Shown: positions 37,689-51,000 of the stretch, one piece after another
Numbering within the stretch: the stretch's first letter is position 1
How the letters are laid out: every line of letters starts with the position of its first letter
Origin: Ailanthus altissimus
Taxonomy: Eukaryota > Streptophyta > Magnoliopsida > Sapindales > Simaroubaceae
Assembly: GCA_946807835.1 (NCBI GenBank)
Contig: OX327702.1
Coordinates: 10,168,001 to 10,232,000, forward strand
Direction: 5' to 3'
DNA length: 64,000 nt
Notes under the pieces: generated by a model
What the model was told of the DNA's origin: nothing
The model's database searches: none
The model's input: the letters and a program-made list of their open reading frames with translations, nothing else
Translations under genes and position numbers: made by a program

Positions 37689-39119
37689 AAAGTAAAAAGC
37701 TCAACAACAGCTGTAAATATACGCTATGGATCACCAAGAACTGATCACAGTTAATTATCAAAAAGAAGTAACAAGATTAGAGAAATCAAAGGGCATAAAC
37801 CCAAAAATATAAAAAGAGACCCTTTTGAGATTTGAACGAAGAAAAACAAATTTGTAATCTTTTGTGCTGCAGTTCTGTTATCTCTTGTGCTTTTGCTTCT
37901 TCCATGCCAAACTATAAACATGATTTTGACTTCATTTAGAGGCCCAAATATCAAGAAGCATTGATGCTAAATGGATAATTTCATCATCAATCAAGAGCCA
38001 AGGAAGCTCATCACAACAAAAACAATAAAATGTGTCAAGCAGTAGTACAGAACTCTTTAAAGGTGTACACAGTCCGAAAATTCTTAAAGGAAAATGACAA
38101 GTTTAAAATATTTGTTCAAGGGAAATATCACTGAAATTGCTAGGTGAATTTACTCTTTTTAGGTAGCAGCATTGCATTTATATATCTGGAGTGGATTGGG
38201 GGTGTGAGGAGAGACACAGATAAAAAACTTAATAGAAATATGAAACTACAATGCTGGTCCTCATGGTGTTAACTATTTGTTTCTGTCATGCCTAAGGTAC
38301 ATCCCACATTACTGATATGCTAAGATCTTTGACCACAGCTACTTTCCATGTTGTCCATAGTCTATTTGGTATAAAAACTATCTTTACAAAAATATGTCAA
38401 ACAATTACATTTAAGTTATGAATAACTTCAGCAAGAGTTACTTGTGAACTACATTCTCACTAGGCCTAAACATTTCATAACCTAAAAAATCAATAAAATA
38501 CAAAAACCCTAAAAATTATACTCATCAGTTCAAATAACAATTTTCAGCCAGTGGACCATCTATTTAACTTTGCAATTTACTTTCTCTGAAGAGAATTTCG
38601 TCTATAGTATTGAAGTAATGGTCAATGACAAAAGCAGGTGTTGTGCTAATTTAACTTAGCCTAAATCTAGAGGTAAGACAAAATTGAACTCACTCACCAA
38701 TATATTGAAATGAGCTAAAACAATAGTAAAGATAATACATGTTATATTAAAACATAAAACGGAAGTGTAAGACTTAATTGTAAAAACAAGAATGCACGGC
38801 TTAATTGCCGAAGCGGCAGTAACCATTAGTTGCTGTAAGTTGACGATTATGCAAAATTTCAAAGGCATGCAACAAAAATATTATCAGCTCCAATGTCCAC
38901 ACATCCACGCATACTATTACAATTCCCTTTCATAATCTTTTCATCGATTTTCTAAGCAACCAAAGAGAGGACAAACTTCTTTAGACACAGCATAATTTAT
39001 TCTCTATCAACAGGAAAATTACTTACAAAAATAAATAAAATAAGGAAAATTACTTACAAACATAAACAAAATAAAAGGCAAAAAAGAAATATGAACAAAC
39101 CCTAAAAAAAACATATTAC

Positions 39120-39278
39120 CTTGGCAAAATTGGGAACGGCGAAATCTCGGAGAAAACAAAGAGCAAAAGGCTGCGAAGTGGCTTCGAAGATGACGGAACC
39201 AAGAGTCGCACCCTTCTGATTCGAAGCTTGCTTCACGACGTGGTCGATTAGCTCGGCTTATCTTTGTTCGATGTCCAT
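39120..39278 (-). pseudogene. CSN7: Fossil first exon of COP9 signalosome subunit 7
   Basis: Read from ATG 39278 down to 39120, 53 codons begin MDIEQR*AELIDHVVKQAS and continue through LGSVIFEATSQP to AVPNFAK, ending exactly at a GTAATA splice-donor-like site. From memory, plant CSN7 starts MDIEQKQAEIIDQLVKRAS, has an IIEATSHPSLFAFSEIL stretch, and its first exon is of similar length. Codon 7 is a stop (TAA in place of a Gln codon), and the FAFSEIL stretch is read in a shifted frame, restored by a second indel before AVPNFAK. CSN7 is a PCI-domain subunit of the COP9 signalosome, which removes Nedd8/Rub1 from cullins. The PCI-domain exons were not found in the next 2.8 kb, so this is a partial or truncated duplicate. 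A functional copy should lie elsewhere in the genome. Confidence 0.75.
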
Positions 39279-39479
39279 CTTAAAACCAAAAATATAAATA
39301 ATAAATAAATAAAATTAGACAGAGTATAGTTTTAGATCATAAGAAAGAACAGGAAAAAAGTTAGGATTTCAAGTTTCGATTGTGAATTGAAACGGATCTT
39401 AGGGTTTTGAATTTGTATTCTTCGACAGAGTGAGAGATGATGCCTATGAAATTAGAAACGTCGTTCTGTATGTTCTGCA

Positions 39480-39835
39480 AAAATAAGAAAATAAAAAACT
39501 TTTAAAACGAAGTTGTTTTGTTCGATTAATTTTTCATGTCATTTTTAAATTTTTTAAAAATAATTTTATTTCTAAAAACGACACAGTTTTGTTCTTTACT
39601 AATATTTACGTCATTTATTTTTTATTTTTTTAAATATTTTTATTAATAAATTTGTAATAAAAAAATATTACAATTTCATTATTGAAAATTACAATTTATG
39701 ATTGTGATGAAATTTATCACAAATTATTAATAACAAACAATTCATAATAAATTCTATCATAAATTTCTAATAACGGTATATTTGTATGATAAATTTTTTA
39801 TTATTAAAACTCTTTTTTTTTAGTAGTATAACCTA
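39480..39835. mobile_element. Possible CACTA-like terminal fragment
   Basis: The right edge reads TTTTTTTTTAGTAGTA (reverse complement TACTACTAAAAAAAA), close to the CACTACTA-AAA end of plant CACTA elements. Sub-terminal words around TTTATCACAAATT / CATAAATTTC repeat in both orientations. No left end and no 3-bp target duplication were identified, so this is tentative. Confidence 0.3.
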
Positions 39836-39999
39836 TTCCTTTTTTGATTGAAGATAATTATATGCTTCTTAGTAGGTTTAAAGGTTGATATGATGGCTAA
39901 ACTATGAGAAATTAGTAAAAGGTTAATGCTTGACATGTACTCATTCAACCAAGCAAAAATGTCAAGAACTCCTTTAGTAGAGAGCTTAGTTCTTTAATC

Positions 40000-42100
40000 T
40001 TAACTCTCTCTTTAGCTAACGAGGTTCCCCACTGGTTCCTAGAACTTCATTTTTTACTCTTCTCTCATATTCACTAAAGTGTTGCAAAATGTTTTCTTAG
40101 CCAAGGTTGCATAACATCTTTTGACCATCTTCTAATCCTTTAAATTACTCCCACTGCTTTTTCTTTTGAGAACTTGAGCTTTAGGTTATTGATAGACATT
40201 GTTGCCTTTAGGCTCTTCATGAAAGGTCTCTCTATAAAGATCTTATAAGGGAACAACTTAACCACCATGATAAAGGAAATTGTGACCACCCTAGAGGCAA
40301 CACACAACCATCCTTAAAAATGTAGTGTGAGGTTTGAGTTCTCTCCACTTTCAGATTCTTAATATTAAGGTCCTCTAATGTTTCCTTAAAAATAATGTCC
40401 ACTGAGCTTCTTGGATTGATGAAGACCTTGTTCACACTGATTCCAACAACTTGTACAATAATTACTAATGCATCCTTATGAGTTTAGTTTGTTCCCTTGG
40501 CATCTTCCTTATTGAACATTATTAAAACTCCTTAGACCACTAGTTTTTTTGAGGTTGGGATATTGCACATTACCTAATATCCTAAGATTGAATAGCGAGA
40601 ATAGTTCTTCCTTTAACGGTTGGAATATCTTGCCAAGTTAGCTCTTTAACAATGAACATGCTCAACTCTTTCTGGGCTTGACTTCCCAGTTTTCCTCCTA
40701 AATGGGAGCTCAGGATCTTTAGCTAGCTTTGAACTTATTAAGGTAGTCATTTCTCATAAGCTGATCAACTAGCTTTCTCAAATTGTTGTAGTTTCTCGTG
40801 GTCTGACTATGATTTTAGTAGAACTTACACTTCTTGCTCTTACTCTGTCGATACGTCGATGTTTTGATTGCATTTGGCCTATTAAGCAATTCTTTATCTT
40901 GGATTGCTTCATAGATGATTTTTAGAGGGACCTTCAATGAAATGTAAGAGTCCTCGTCTTTAATCCTAGCCACCTAAGAGGGTGATCTCCTACTCTTGCC
41001 ACTATATCCTTTTTTCTAGAGGTTAGGTCACCTTCGAAATACTTCGGTCATAGTAATGGGGTTTTCTCTCTTCTCCTTCTGTAAACTCTTTATATTAAAG
41101 GATTTCTTGAACTCTCAATCTCGAAGTCTTCCCCAAGGTTCCTCAATTACTGATCTCTTTATTTACTCCTCCTCGTCTATTCTTATATATACTAGAGCTT
41201 TGTCATAGGCAGTTACATAGTTACATATTACATAGTTAAATAGGATGTTTTGCTTGGACAGGTATATTAGAATTTTTTTTTTTCCAAATGCAGTCCCTCT
41301 TTGAAAGCTTTGAGGGCAATTGGAAAATTATACAGCTTGAGCTCTATAGCCCCTTGCTGAAGTAACCAATAAATCCATTAAAGGCTTACCTCAGTGCTGT
41401 TGAATCTTTCAAATCTATTTAGGGTCCATGGCTAACTCAAAAGCTCCTAGAAAATTTACATAATAGGTTGGTCATCTAGTTTAAAGAAGTGATACTTTTC
41501 TATTTCAACCCTTTATACCACATCAAAGCTTGCCCCTCTAAGCGCATTTTGGACAACCTGCTCATCTAACGGCTTCAGCCCAATAATTGCCAAGAGATCG
41601 GTAACCTTATCAACATAATGGATAGGATATATAGCACTTGCATAGTTGATAGCACGAGCATTCTAAACGCTTCTAGAAGCTCAGAGTCCCTCAATTCATC
41701 TATAAGCTCACATGTCAACTTACTAAGCTTTATTCACCACCTCTTTCAACCTCTTCTCTAAATCTCTAAACTTATTCTTTAAGATTTATTCTTCGGTTCT
41801 ATCTTTGGTGGCTTCTTATCGAGCATTGTTCCCATTAAGATCCTTATCACTTGGTGATCGAGCTTTATTTCTGATTCGCCTAGAATCCTCAACCTGTGAT
41901 CTAGTTGAGATTATCTCATCAGGTCTATCCCTGATTAGTGGCTTTTCAAATATAACTTGATCTGATCTTAATGGTTTTCCCCCTCTAACCATTTTTATTG
42001 CTAAACAATATATTCCAATGTTTTATTGATTTGCTCGCACTGGGGAACAGTTAGGCTCATCTCAGTATCCTTCCCCCCTTAATTTCCTCCAACCTTCTTA
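40000..42100 (-). pseudogene. Tat/Retand-like gag-protease remnant
   Basis: The minus strand reads a retroviral-type protease start at 40435-40232 (NKVFINPRSSVDIIFKETLE, with PRSS where families have D-[ST]-G-[SA]-S), preceded by gag C-terminal sequence near 40850-40740 (CKFY*NHSQTTRNYNNLRKL, LMRNDYLNKF), matching the CEFH-x-GH-T-C-x-LK style of Tat-lineage gag but with key residues lost. Upstream gag extends to about 42000 in broken frames. The protease catalytic Asp-Thr/Ser-Gly is destroyed (Pro-Arg-Ser). RT, integrase and LTRs were not recognised. Confidence 0.6.
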
Positions 42101-43105
42101 TGGGACTACAGGTATCTCTCAAAATACTCATTCATGCCCTCACCTCCCTTTCCTTACTGTCATGAGTTCCTTTTTATTAACTTATAACTCTTTCCCATAC
42201 CTTTTCCTCCTACTGGTGTCTTTATTATCCTTCTCCCGAGGAATGTGCTCGTCTTTCAGTTTATGCAGGTCATCATTATCATATTCCTCTTATGATTCTT
42301 TGGTTCTCAAAAGTGAGCTCCTCACAATGCTTTATCGTCATCCTGGGATCGCACCTCTAGTCCTTAAAAGTTCAAGCCTTTAAATCTCCTCAAGTGACCT
42401 TGTGGTTATTGGGCTCAATAAGCTTTTATGGGTCGTGTTTAAGAGCTCTCTGAGTTGGCACTGATCATGTGACTTCGAGCCTTTATAGAATTATATCTTG
42501 ATGGCCCGAGCTCAGGCTTAGGCTTAAACATAGGCCTCGATGGGCCAAGGCCCTAAAATTTAGTGGCAATATATTTAATCCTCACATTTAATCTCATGAA
42601 TGTTAATAAAGTAATAAACCATAAATTTCAGCCACTCGATCACCATAACGACTAAGATTCATTGGAACTAAACAAATTAATATATTTAATATTTAAAAAA
42701 TTAACTTGCAGTTTTGAATTTACTAAAACCGTATATTGCCTCATATTATGAAATAGATCTTTTAAAGGCCTTTCTAACTTTGTCTCTTATGAAAGTTTTC
42801 CCATTTCTCTTTATTCTTATCTTCTTTTACCCTTTCTTTCTCTCGCTTATACTTCATTCATCACATCCTTGAATTGTGGAAGCTATTCATTAATCATACA
42901 CCTTTTAATTCATAGGCATGGATATTTCACTTACTTTCTTGTTGTATTTACCAAATCTAGAGATTTTATTTTCTTATAACTATAAAGTTTTGTGAAGGAC
43001 AGCAAGAAACATAATCTGGAATCAATTTCTATTTTGTAGTGTTTGAGAGATTTAAACTTTTGGGTTTTGAATTACAATAAATCATAATATGCTTTGGGTT
43101 CTTTA
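42101..43105. other. Probable gypsy leader and AT-rich DNA
   Basis: A T/C-rich stretch (42150-42380) and a block of GGCC/AGGC-rich words (42470-42560) may be the 5' leader of the preceding minus-strand gypsy remnant. The rest is AT-rich with no frame of interest. A 73-codon plus frame (42162-42383) is low complexity. Confidence 0.35.
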
Positions 43106-44085
43106 TGCTAGGGATAATGCTTTAAAAATATGTACTTATATTATTTTATAAAATAAATTGAATTATTATTTTATACTTGAAAAGTGTTCATAATGCTATG
43201 ACTTAAATATCAAAAAATTCTAAGTTTATATATGTGACCATAACTTTAGAATATAATTATTATATACAAGATATTTAAGGTTATAGATAATAAATAGAAA
43301 AATGTCCATAATAAATTAATTAAAATTTGAGATAAATATTACTAATGTAGTTTACAGATATTAAAAATGTGGTAATTTTATCCAAATCACTACTATAATG
43401 ACATATGGTGAAGGCACTGTATATAATATGATTATGTAAGACTGAATTAGACGTAGTTTGAATTCTCATAAAAATATTACTGTTAATTAAGAATTCAAAT
43501 TATATTAACTAATGATCATATGCAAATCAATTTCAATTGTGAGTGCTCATAAACTCATTTTTGTGTCACTGCGTCATTTGAGATACTCATTTCAGTTTGT
43601 TTAAAGAATAAACTAAAAACTTATATTTTGGGGGGTATAGTAAGATAAGCAACTGAGAATATAAAATCTATTTATTTCTAATGGAAATTAAAAAAAATGT
43701 TCTCTTAAGTATTAATTCTTGAACTGAATAATTTGAGCGCTCAATTTGTAACAAGTTTACAAATTAACATTTTAGTGGCGAATTAGTAGTATTTAAAAAT
43801 AAAAATATAATTAGAGGGGTAAAACGTAATTTGACCTGACTCTAATTATGAACTATCAATAAAAGATTAAATTGTATAAAGTGATTAAATCAATGAACTG
43901 CTCCAAGTTTTCTAAGTAAAATATATTTACAATTTCAAAAGTGCAATTCTAAGGTTTTAGTAGAATAACAATGGAATTAATAAATTAAAAGAATTTATTA
44001 AAGAGTTTAATTAATTATCCAAAATTTATTGGAGCTTGAAATCGTAGGTTTATAGATCTCCAATACCACCTCTTTAGTTATTATA
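43106..44085 (+). repeat. Family-B copia LTR (5' copy)
   Basis: It aligns with 54052-54449 plus 55578-55952 over about 780 bp: TTATAAAATAAATTGAATTA, GTGACCATAACTTTAG, ATGATCATATGCAAATC, GTCATTTGAGATACTC and AGAGGGGTAAAAC all have counterparts. It is uninterrupted at 43486-43493 (ATTCAAAT), the site where the 3' copy carries an insertion. The 3' boundary is approximate. Confidence 0.75.
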
Positions 44086-44089
44086 GTGA

Positions 44090-44907
44090 ATAGGTTCTGG
44101 AAATGCGCATTTTATTAATTGTAAGACAGTTAATGTACCTATCAAACATGGCATTCATCTTTCTAATAGAAAGTGTCCTCGGAGAGGAGATGAAAGGGTT
44201 AGAATGACTAACTTACCTAGTACATCAGCTAGAAATAGCTTGATGTGAACCATGTTATGTACGAGATTTGGATCTGAATGGCTGTAAGTGTTACGAGTTG
44301 GTATCGGTCTAATTCATATTACAACCATTTAATGGTTATGAAATATATCCAACATACCTGAGAGGTATAAAGAATAAGTTTCTAAATTATGGATAAAGTT
44401 TCTTACAAACCAAATGATACATAGATTCAGACTTCCAGCCTGGTCTGGATGATAGAATGTTTATATCTAGTTATATATTCTTCTTCAACGATACCAAAGC
44501 TAGTTAAAAATGTGTTATATAGATGTCCACGACTTATTCTGCCTTAGAGGTAGAGTATATTCAAGCTTTGAGAAACCTGCAGCGGAAGCATTATGGATAT
44601 TTAAGTAAGTTACAAAGCTTAAAATAGTTTCAAGCTCAGTGGATCCTGTCCTACTATAATGCAATAATAACAGAGTAATTACTTAAACCAAGAAGCCATA
44701 TGGCATAATAGTATTCTGATAATGTGGACTCTGAATACCACGTAATTAGAAAGTTCTTAGTCAATAGAGATGTAATAGTGTCCAAGATTCAATCCTTGGA
44801 TAATGTAGCATACCCATTCAATCCTAAACTCCTAGCATATTTGAGAAATACGTAGAGTGTATCGGTATGAGATACCAATACGAATGGCACTAGAGCAAGC
44901 GAGAGTT
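44090..44907 (+). pseudogene. Family-A copia RT/RNase H remnant
   Basis: Plus-strand broken frames give HLSNRKCPRRGDE, then a SLM-TMLCTR block (about 44150-44270) like the copia 'GSLMYAMLCTRPD' region, and STTYSALEVEYIQALR (about 44530-44575), the RNase H 'STxEAEYxA' region. It ends in a purine-rich CAAGCGAGAGTT directly before LTR A4 at 44908, as expected for pol - polypurine tract - 3' LTR. The 5' part of this element is missing. Confidence 0.65.
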
Positions 44908-47202
44908 TGTTGGAGTTTATGCTTACTTACCATTCCAATGGTGTATGAATATTAATTGTTAATATTTATACGATATACATTTCAAATATAATCGTTGATA
45001 TTATAATAAATGGTATAATGCTTGTTATGCTTCAAACATTGCATGATCTGAAGAATTTCAGATTTGGCCTAAAAGAGTTTAAAATCATGACTAAAAGTTA
45101 GTAAGAATGAGAGTTATAAATACTAAAAGTTAGCAGATTATAACAATCAGTAAAATCTAATAAGTTAGAGCCTTATCTGTAACAAAACAAAGACCCGAAG
45201 GCATACCAGTAATGACATAGTTGCAAAGAGTTGCAATAGGTACTAGAAAATGTCATGATGCAAATATGTTCTCAAATACTATATTCCTAATCTACTTTCA
45301 CCGGTGTAGGTCTATCGGTGAATACATTGTATATCGATCAGTATATACTATATATGCATGGTACAAATGATTGTTCTCAACTGACCGTGAGCTTACCAGA
45401 AGCTCATATGAGTATACAGGTATTCAGTAAGGATTAAGTACTGAACAAACTCACGAGAACCCTAATAGACATCCTATGAAACCACAATGGTGAGTCCTCT
45501 CGAGTTAAATAGTATTCATAATCTTTTGACCTGAGCGCAACGGTGAGCTTGTGAGTGATCCACATGCATTGATTTCACGTATGTCAGAGACCTTTCATGG
45601 TCTGACCGCTACATATCGCTGGGTATTATCCGATGCTCATGGAGTCCGATGTGCGTAGATATGGGATCCATCAGCTCATATAGGTGAGTTGTATATCCTG
45701 ATGCTTTAAGATTGTATTTCCGAAAGACTTATGGCCACAAGCATAAACTCGAAAAAGAGTTTTTCATAGGGTAAGAATAATACCGCAAAGGTGTTTACGT
45801 ATATTGATTATCGAGATACAAATTTAGAAATGGGTTGACAGATAAGCATATGGAGATTTAACGGTGGTGATCTATGTCTCTGCTCATTCGGGATAAATGT
45901 GACAGAAAAATTATACGAATATGTTATAACCTCAGCTTGTATTGTCTAATGCGCTGATTTGTAATATCCGTGATGTGTGTGTGGGGCATCGATCACGAAC
46001 TTGTAGAACAGTTCCATTTGACAAATCGGGTGTCGACCTAGGGAGTCCCACAATATGAAGTATACTCATTGTGTACTGGGGCAGTGTACCGGGTTGAATA
46101 GTTCAATCCAATAAATTCTAGTAAATCGGGATATGCACATGTCAAGATTTAAGAGTTAAAGATATTAATTGATTAACAATAGTTGTTGACCAATTGGATA
46201 ATGACACGTGAAAAATTATAAGCCATTTATTGTTTGACTTTATAATTACTAAAATGATCCTACTTGTGAGACAAGTAAAGCTATTTATTTATTTAAAAAT
46301 ATTTTAAATAAATAAAAGTATTAATAATTGTTATTAATATTATTTTGAGTCAAACAATTATTATTGTAATAAATCAATTACATGTTTTATTTTATTAATA
46401 TGATTAATATAAAATAAAAAATGTAATAAATGGCTCATGTTTATTTGTTATTAAACAAATAAAAGAAAGACATAAATGCATGCATGGTGGGACACGATGT
46501 CTTTGACTATTAAAGAGGAAAAAGTGATAACAAATGAAATTGTTTCATTTGTTTTTACACACATTCGGCCATTATTTTTCAACAAGAAAACAAAACTGTT
46601 TTGTTTCAATATATTAAAAGCGAAACATATATAGGCATGGCACTTGAGACAAAATGGAGGCAATATATTTGACTATTGTATTTAATAAACAAAATAAAAC
46701 AAAAGTTGTTTCAATTTTGTTTGAGAAAATCGACAACTCCCATTTGTTAACAATACAGAATTATTTTATGTTAAAAAGTCTACAAAAGTTTAATATTAAA
46801 TTTAAGCACATGCCTTTTATTTGTTTATAGTAATTTAAAAAACAGAAATGGCTTGAAAATGTTTCATCATACTTTGTAGGGGCAAGTGTTGGCTACATAA
46901 TTTGAGTGGATTTGTGACTTATAAAATGAAGAATTTTGTCTTCATTTTGGGTGCCTTTTGGTTCGGCAATAAGAGAGTGAGATGAGAGCTTTTGTGTTTT
47001 CAATTGTTGAAGCACTATTTATCATTTTCATCCTCTAAAAAGTAGCCATTGATGATCAAGCCTTAAGCTCATGTTTTGTAATTCAAGAGTTAAATAAACA
47101 ATACTATTTCATTGCTTTGATCACAATGTTTAAAGAGTTAAATAAATGGTTAAGAAGTAACCAAAGTAATTAAGAGTTAATCACTAATTGTGTTTAAGAG
47201 TT

Positions 47203-47384
47203 TGTTGAAATATATATGGTATTTTGTATAGATTTATGGTCGATATCATATAATAGAAAATATATTGATAACCTTCTAAATAGAAGTAATTGACCTTCCA
47301 AATAGGACACATAGCTTCACCTATATAATGATGTATTTTTTTTATTATAAAAAAACAAGAATTATTCTTTTTTATTTCTTCATA
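47203..47384 (+). repeat. 5' LTR of copia D
   Basis: 182 bp, TGTTGAAATATATATGG to TTTCTTCATA. The final CA has mutated to TA. A TATA-like CACCTATATAATG lies near 47315. The primer-binding site starts at the next base. Confidence 0.93.
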
Positions 47385-48055
47385 TGGTATCAAAGCCATT
47401 GCGCTCACTTCGCTCCCTAATTGTTTTGGCAAAGTCGCTTGTTTTTTTTCAGCCACCGTGCTTTCTCTATTTTTTTGGTGGTCGTGTCCTCAGCTTTAAG
47501 ATCACCAGTAACTCGCCGGCAAAACCCGAAGAAGACAGGTGTTGAAACCTCACTGGACACGCTACCCACAAGAATCTGACCTAATTTTTTGACGCGCGTG
47601 GACTCTCACCGTTGATATCCCTGCCTTTAGACAACGTCGACAATCACTTCTGCGGCAGCCTAGTAGTCATCGGCCATCGTACGTACCTCCACGCGCCGCC
47701 TATATATTTGATCAATTTTTTATCTCTCTCTTCGGCGATCATCCTTCCCGTGAACTCAGACAAGGCCGGCAACTAAGCCTGTAGCAGTTGCGCACTCATC
47801 AGCAGCTGAACTCGCCCCCATATGCTATCTCTCCGCCGCCGTCACGTGATCACCAATCTCTTCCTCTGGCGTGCGTACATCCTCACTGCCGACACCAATA
47901 ACTTTAGATGCCAGTGAACTAAATACCTGCCTCCGTGTCCCTTTCTATCATCGACCACTGTCACCGTCGCCGAAAACTGCCAGTGTGTTATTGGAAAACC
48001 TCTCCTGGTTGTTAGTTGTTTCCTCATTCTTCCTTCTCTCCAATTTGTGAGCCAA

Positions 48056-51000
48056 TGTGACTACTGAGAGTTTTAAAATAGACAAGCAACCTTTATTCAT
48101 GACTCTCACCGGTGTCAACTATGAGGAATACCTTAAATACTAAGCGGCTAAGCAATCTACCTCTACCGTTGCACATACTGGTAATTCGGTCACTTGCCTT
48201 ACCTCAGTCCTTTTCTTTAGAACCCTGGGTCTTTGATTCTAGTGCCTCTAACCATATTTTTGGTAACGTTCAATTACTTTCTCATACTTCTATATCTAGG
48301 TTATTGTCATCTATCACCTTAGCTGATGGGTCCACAACTACTGCTCAAGCAGTTGGTCGAGCACATCCTCTTCTTTTCTTACCTTTAGAATTTGTTCTTT
48401 ATATATCACATTATCCTTTTAATCTTATCTCTGTTAGTAAACTCATTCGCTCTTTAAACTGTACAATCACTTTTGTTGATGACTCTGTTCTTATACAGGA
48501 TCACAGAATAAGAAAGATGATTGGTGTAGGTCGTAAGTCGTAGGGGCTTTATCATCTGAGTATTCCTCAACCATATATTGCATGCACTGTCACTGAATCA
48601 CCAGCACTTCTTCATAATCGTTTAGGACATCTAAATTTGTTAAAACTTCAAAAAATGGTTCCAGGTCTCTTTAGTCTATCAAATTTCAATTGTGAGTCTT
48701 GTCAGCTCGAAAAACACTCTCGTAAATCGTTTCCAAAGCGTGTTAATAATTAGGCTGCATCCCCTTTTAAATTAGTTTATTCAGATGTCTGCGGTCCTAG
48801 TCGGTTCTCTTCTATTTTAGGTTTTAAATACTTTGTTACGTTTATTGATGATTATTCGCGTTGCACTAGGTTATTTTTAATGAAAGATCGCTCTAAATTA
48901 TTTTCCATCTTTGAATCCTTTTATGCTGAAATTAAGACACAATTCTCTACTACCATTCATATATTACGTAATGATAATACACGTGAATATTTTTCTGCTC
49001 TTTTTACTAAATTTATGTCTTCTCATGGTATTTTACATCAATTTTCTTGTGTCTATACTCCATAACAAAATGGAGTTGTCAAGCGTAAGAACAAACATCT
49101 CATTGAAACTGCCTACACTTTACTTATACATAATAATGTTTCTCTCCGTTTTTGGGCAGATGCTATTCTTACTGCTTGTTTTTTGATAAAACAAATGCCT
49201 TCCTCTGTGTTACAACATCAGGTCCCTCATTCTGTTCTGTATCCTGATAAATTATTGTTTCCTCTTCCGCCGCGTGTTTTTGGCTACATATGTTTTGTAC
49301 ATGTCTTTTCTCCTGGTCAAGATAAATTATTTACTCGATCTGTGAAATGTATTTTTCTTGGTTACACATTTCTTTAGAAAGGATATAGATGTTATTCTCC
49401 TGACACCCGACATCATTTCATTTTTGCTGACGTCACTATTTTTTAGTCTTCCCCTTTCTTTTCTTCCTTTGCTTCAAAAAATATGTCAATAACAAAGGCT
49501 CTTCCTGTTCTTTATATTATTATTCTTCCTGAGTTAAACACTGAACCTATTTCTATCCCACAGCATGATCCTCCCACTGAAGATTCTCCCTCTTCGGCCC
49601 GTGATAGTCTTGTTCCTTTTGATTCTACAAGTGCTGATAGTGATACTGCTTCTGAAGCTTTTGAAGTTTCCGTTGACTCACTTCCTACTTCAGATTTCTC
49701 TCCTACTGAGGTACTACCACCTGATGACCAATTTCTAATTACTGTTCGTAAAGGTATATGTTCCACTCGTAACCCTCATCCTATGTATAACTTTCTTAGT
49801 TATCATCGATTATTGATAAGGGCGTAAAAATACTAGTACAATTTGTACCCAACTTTCGTATTTTGCTCCAAATCATAAGTATTTAACCATTTAATTATAT
49901 AGAAAAAAATGAGAGGCGAATTAGACGTCAAACGAGAAAATTACGCTCAAAATACGAAAGTAGCGCAACAGGTGGCTGGGTGCCACGGCACCAAGGGCTT
50001 GGCGCCACAGCGGCTAGATCAGCCAGTGAGCGTCGCGGCGTTCAACACCCAGTGTTGCGGTGCTCCTCGACGCCTTGACAGACTTGGTGCTCGTGCCTAG
50101 AGCCACAACGCCCATGCAGATGCTTAAATACTCCTCTCAACTCTCCTATTTAGGGGGTGAATTCAAAGCTTCTCGCACCTAGGGTTTCTCTTAGCAATAA
50201 AAATATTATTTTGAGGCAAAAATAGGGAGACTTAGTAAGAAGAAAAATGCAAGCAACGAATACACATTTAAGCTAAGGGATCAAAGTGAATTTATTGAAG
50301 ATTGAAGAATCAACTTTTAGGCAATCAAGACAAAAGGAAGAATAACAACTCAGGGCATCACTTGTGTTATTTTCTTCCTTAATTTTAAGAGATGATTTTG
50401 TTCATGATATTTTCATACTCTTGCTTTGATATTCTTGCTTTGATATTCTTCCTTTGAACATGAGCTAAATACTTTTGATCTAGGGTTAGAGGTTTTTGAA
50501 CCTAGTATGTAATTGATTATTTTAAGCTTTTAGTTATGAACTTTTATCCCTTAATTAATTCAATCTATCTATGCTTAATGCTTTCATTATACTTGATCAC
50601 TATTTTGATTGTTTAGGAACCATGAATACTTTGACAAAAGGATGCATGTGTTTAGCCTATGGTAGATACATACGTGATCATAAAGTAATATCTATGAGTT
50701 CTATCTAGGATAGACATATACTTAGGTGGTACGTATAATTTGATTAGACTTATTTTAATGAGTTGCACTTTATTCGGATTACCATAGACATATAATAATT
50801 GTTAGGGTGTGATATTATCATTCGACTGTCGACAGAAGCTTATGATGAAATCAGTGTCTAGCCAATCAATTGATAATAAGAGAATAACTAAGGGGTTAAT
50901 GGAGTCCATGAACTATTAAAGGATACGTCGATACCCTAGATTACTTATCAAATTAGTGAATTCTATCTCCGAGTGCTTGCAATATTTTAATTATGTTTAA

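Larger units (their letters stand above)
36251..39119. other. Low-repeat region, no defined gene
   Basis: Less obviously transposon-derived than its surroundings. It contains a perfect 29-bp tandem duplication (36750-36807) and a ~50-bp duplication (37590-37688). A 98-codon plus frame (36968-37264) and 67-70-codon minus frames (37751-37954, 38656-38868) resemble nothing I know. If the CSN7-like exon at 39120-39278 once had downstream exons they should lie here, but I could not find them. Confidence 0.4.

Noticed and set aside
37620..37690. Duplicated minus-strand ATG + splice donor (ATGGGTTCAAG|GTAATC) as mini-exons
   Set aside because: Only 11 coding bases, no acceptor or downstream exon found; it is most likely chance within a tandem duplication.
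47400..48110. GC-richer host-gene-like sequence upstream of copia D protease
   Set aside because: Position between primer-binding site and gag start identifies it as the retrotransposon leader; the frames there are short.
49909..50100. 63-codon plus-strand ORF with Arg/Ala-rich sequence
   Set aside because: It lies in the GC-rich block of a solo LTR; the coding look is a composition effect.
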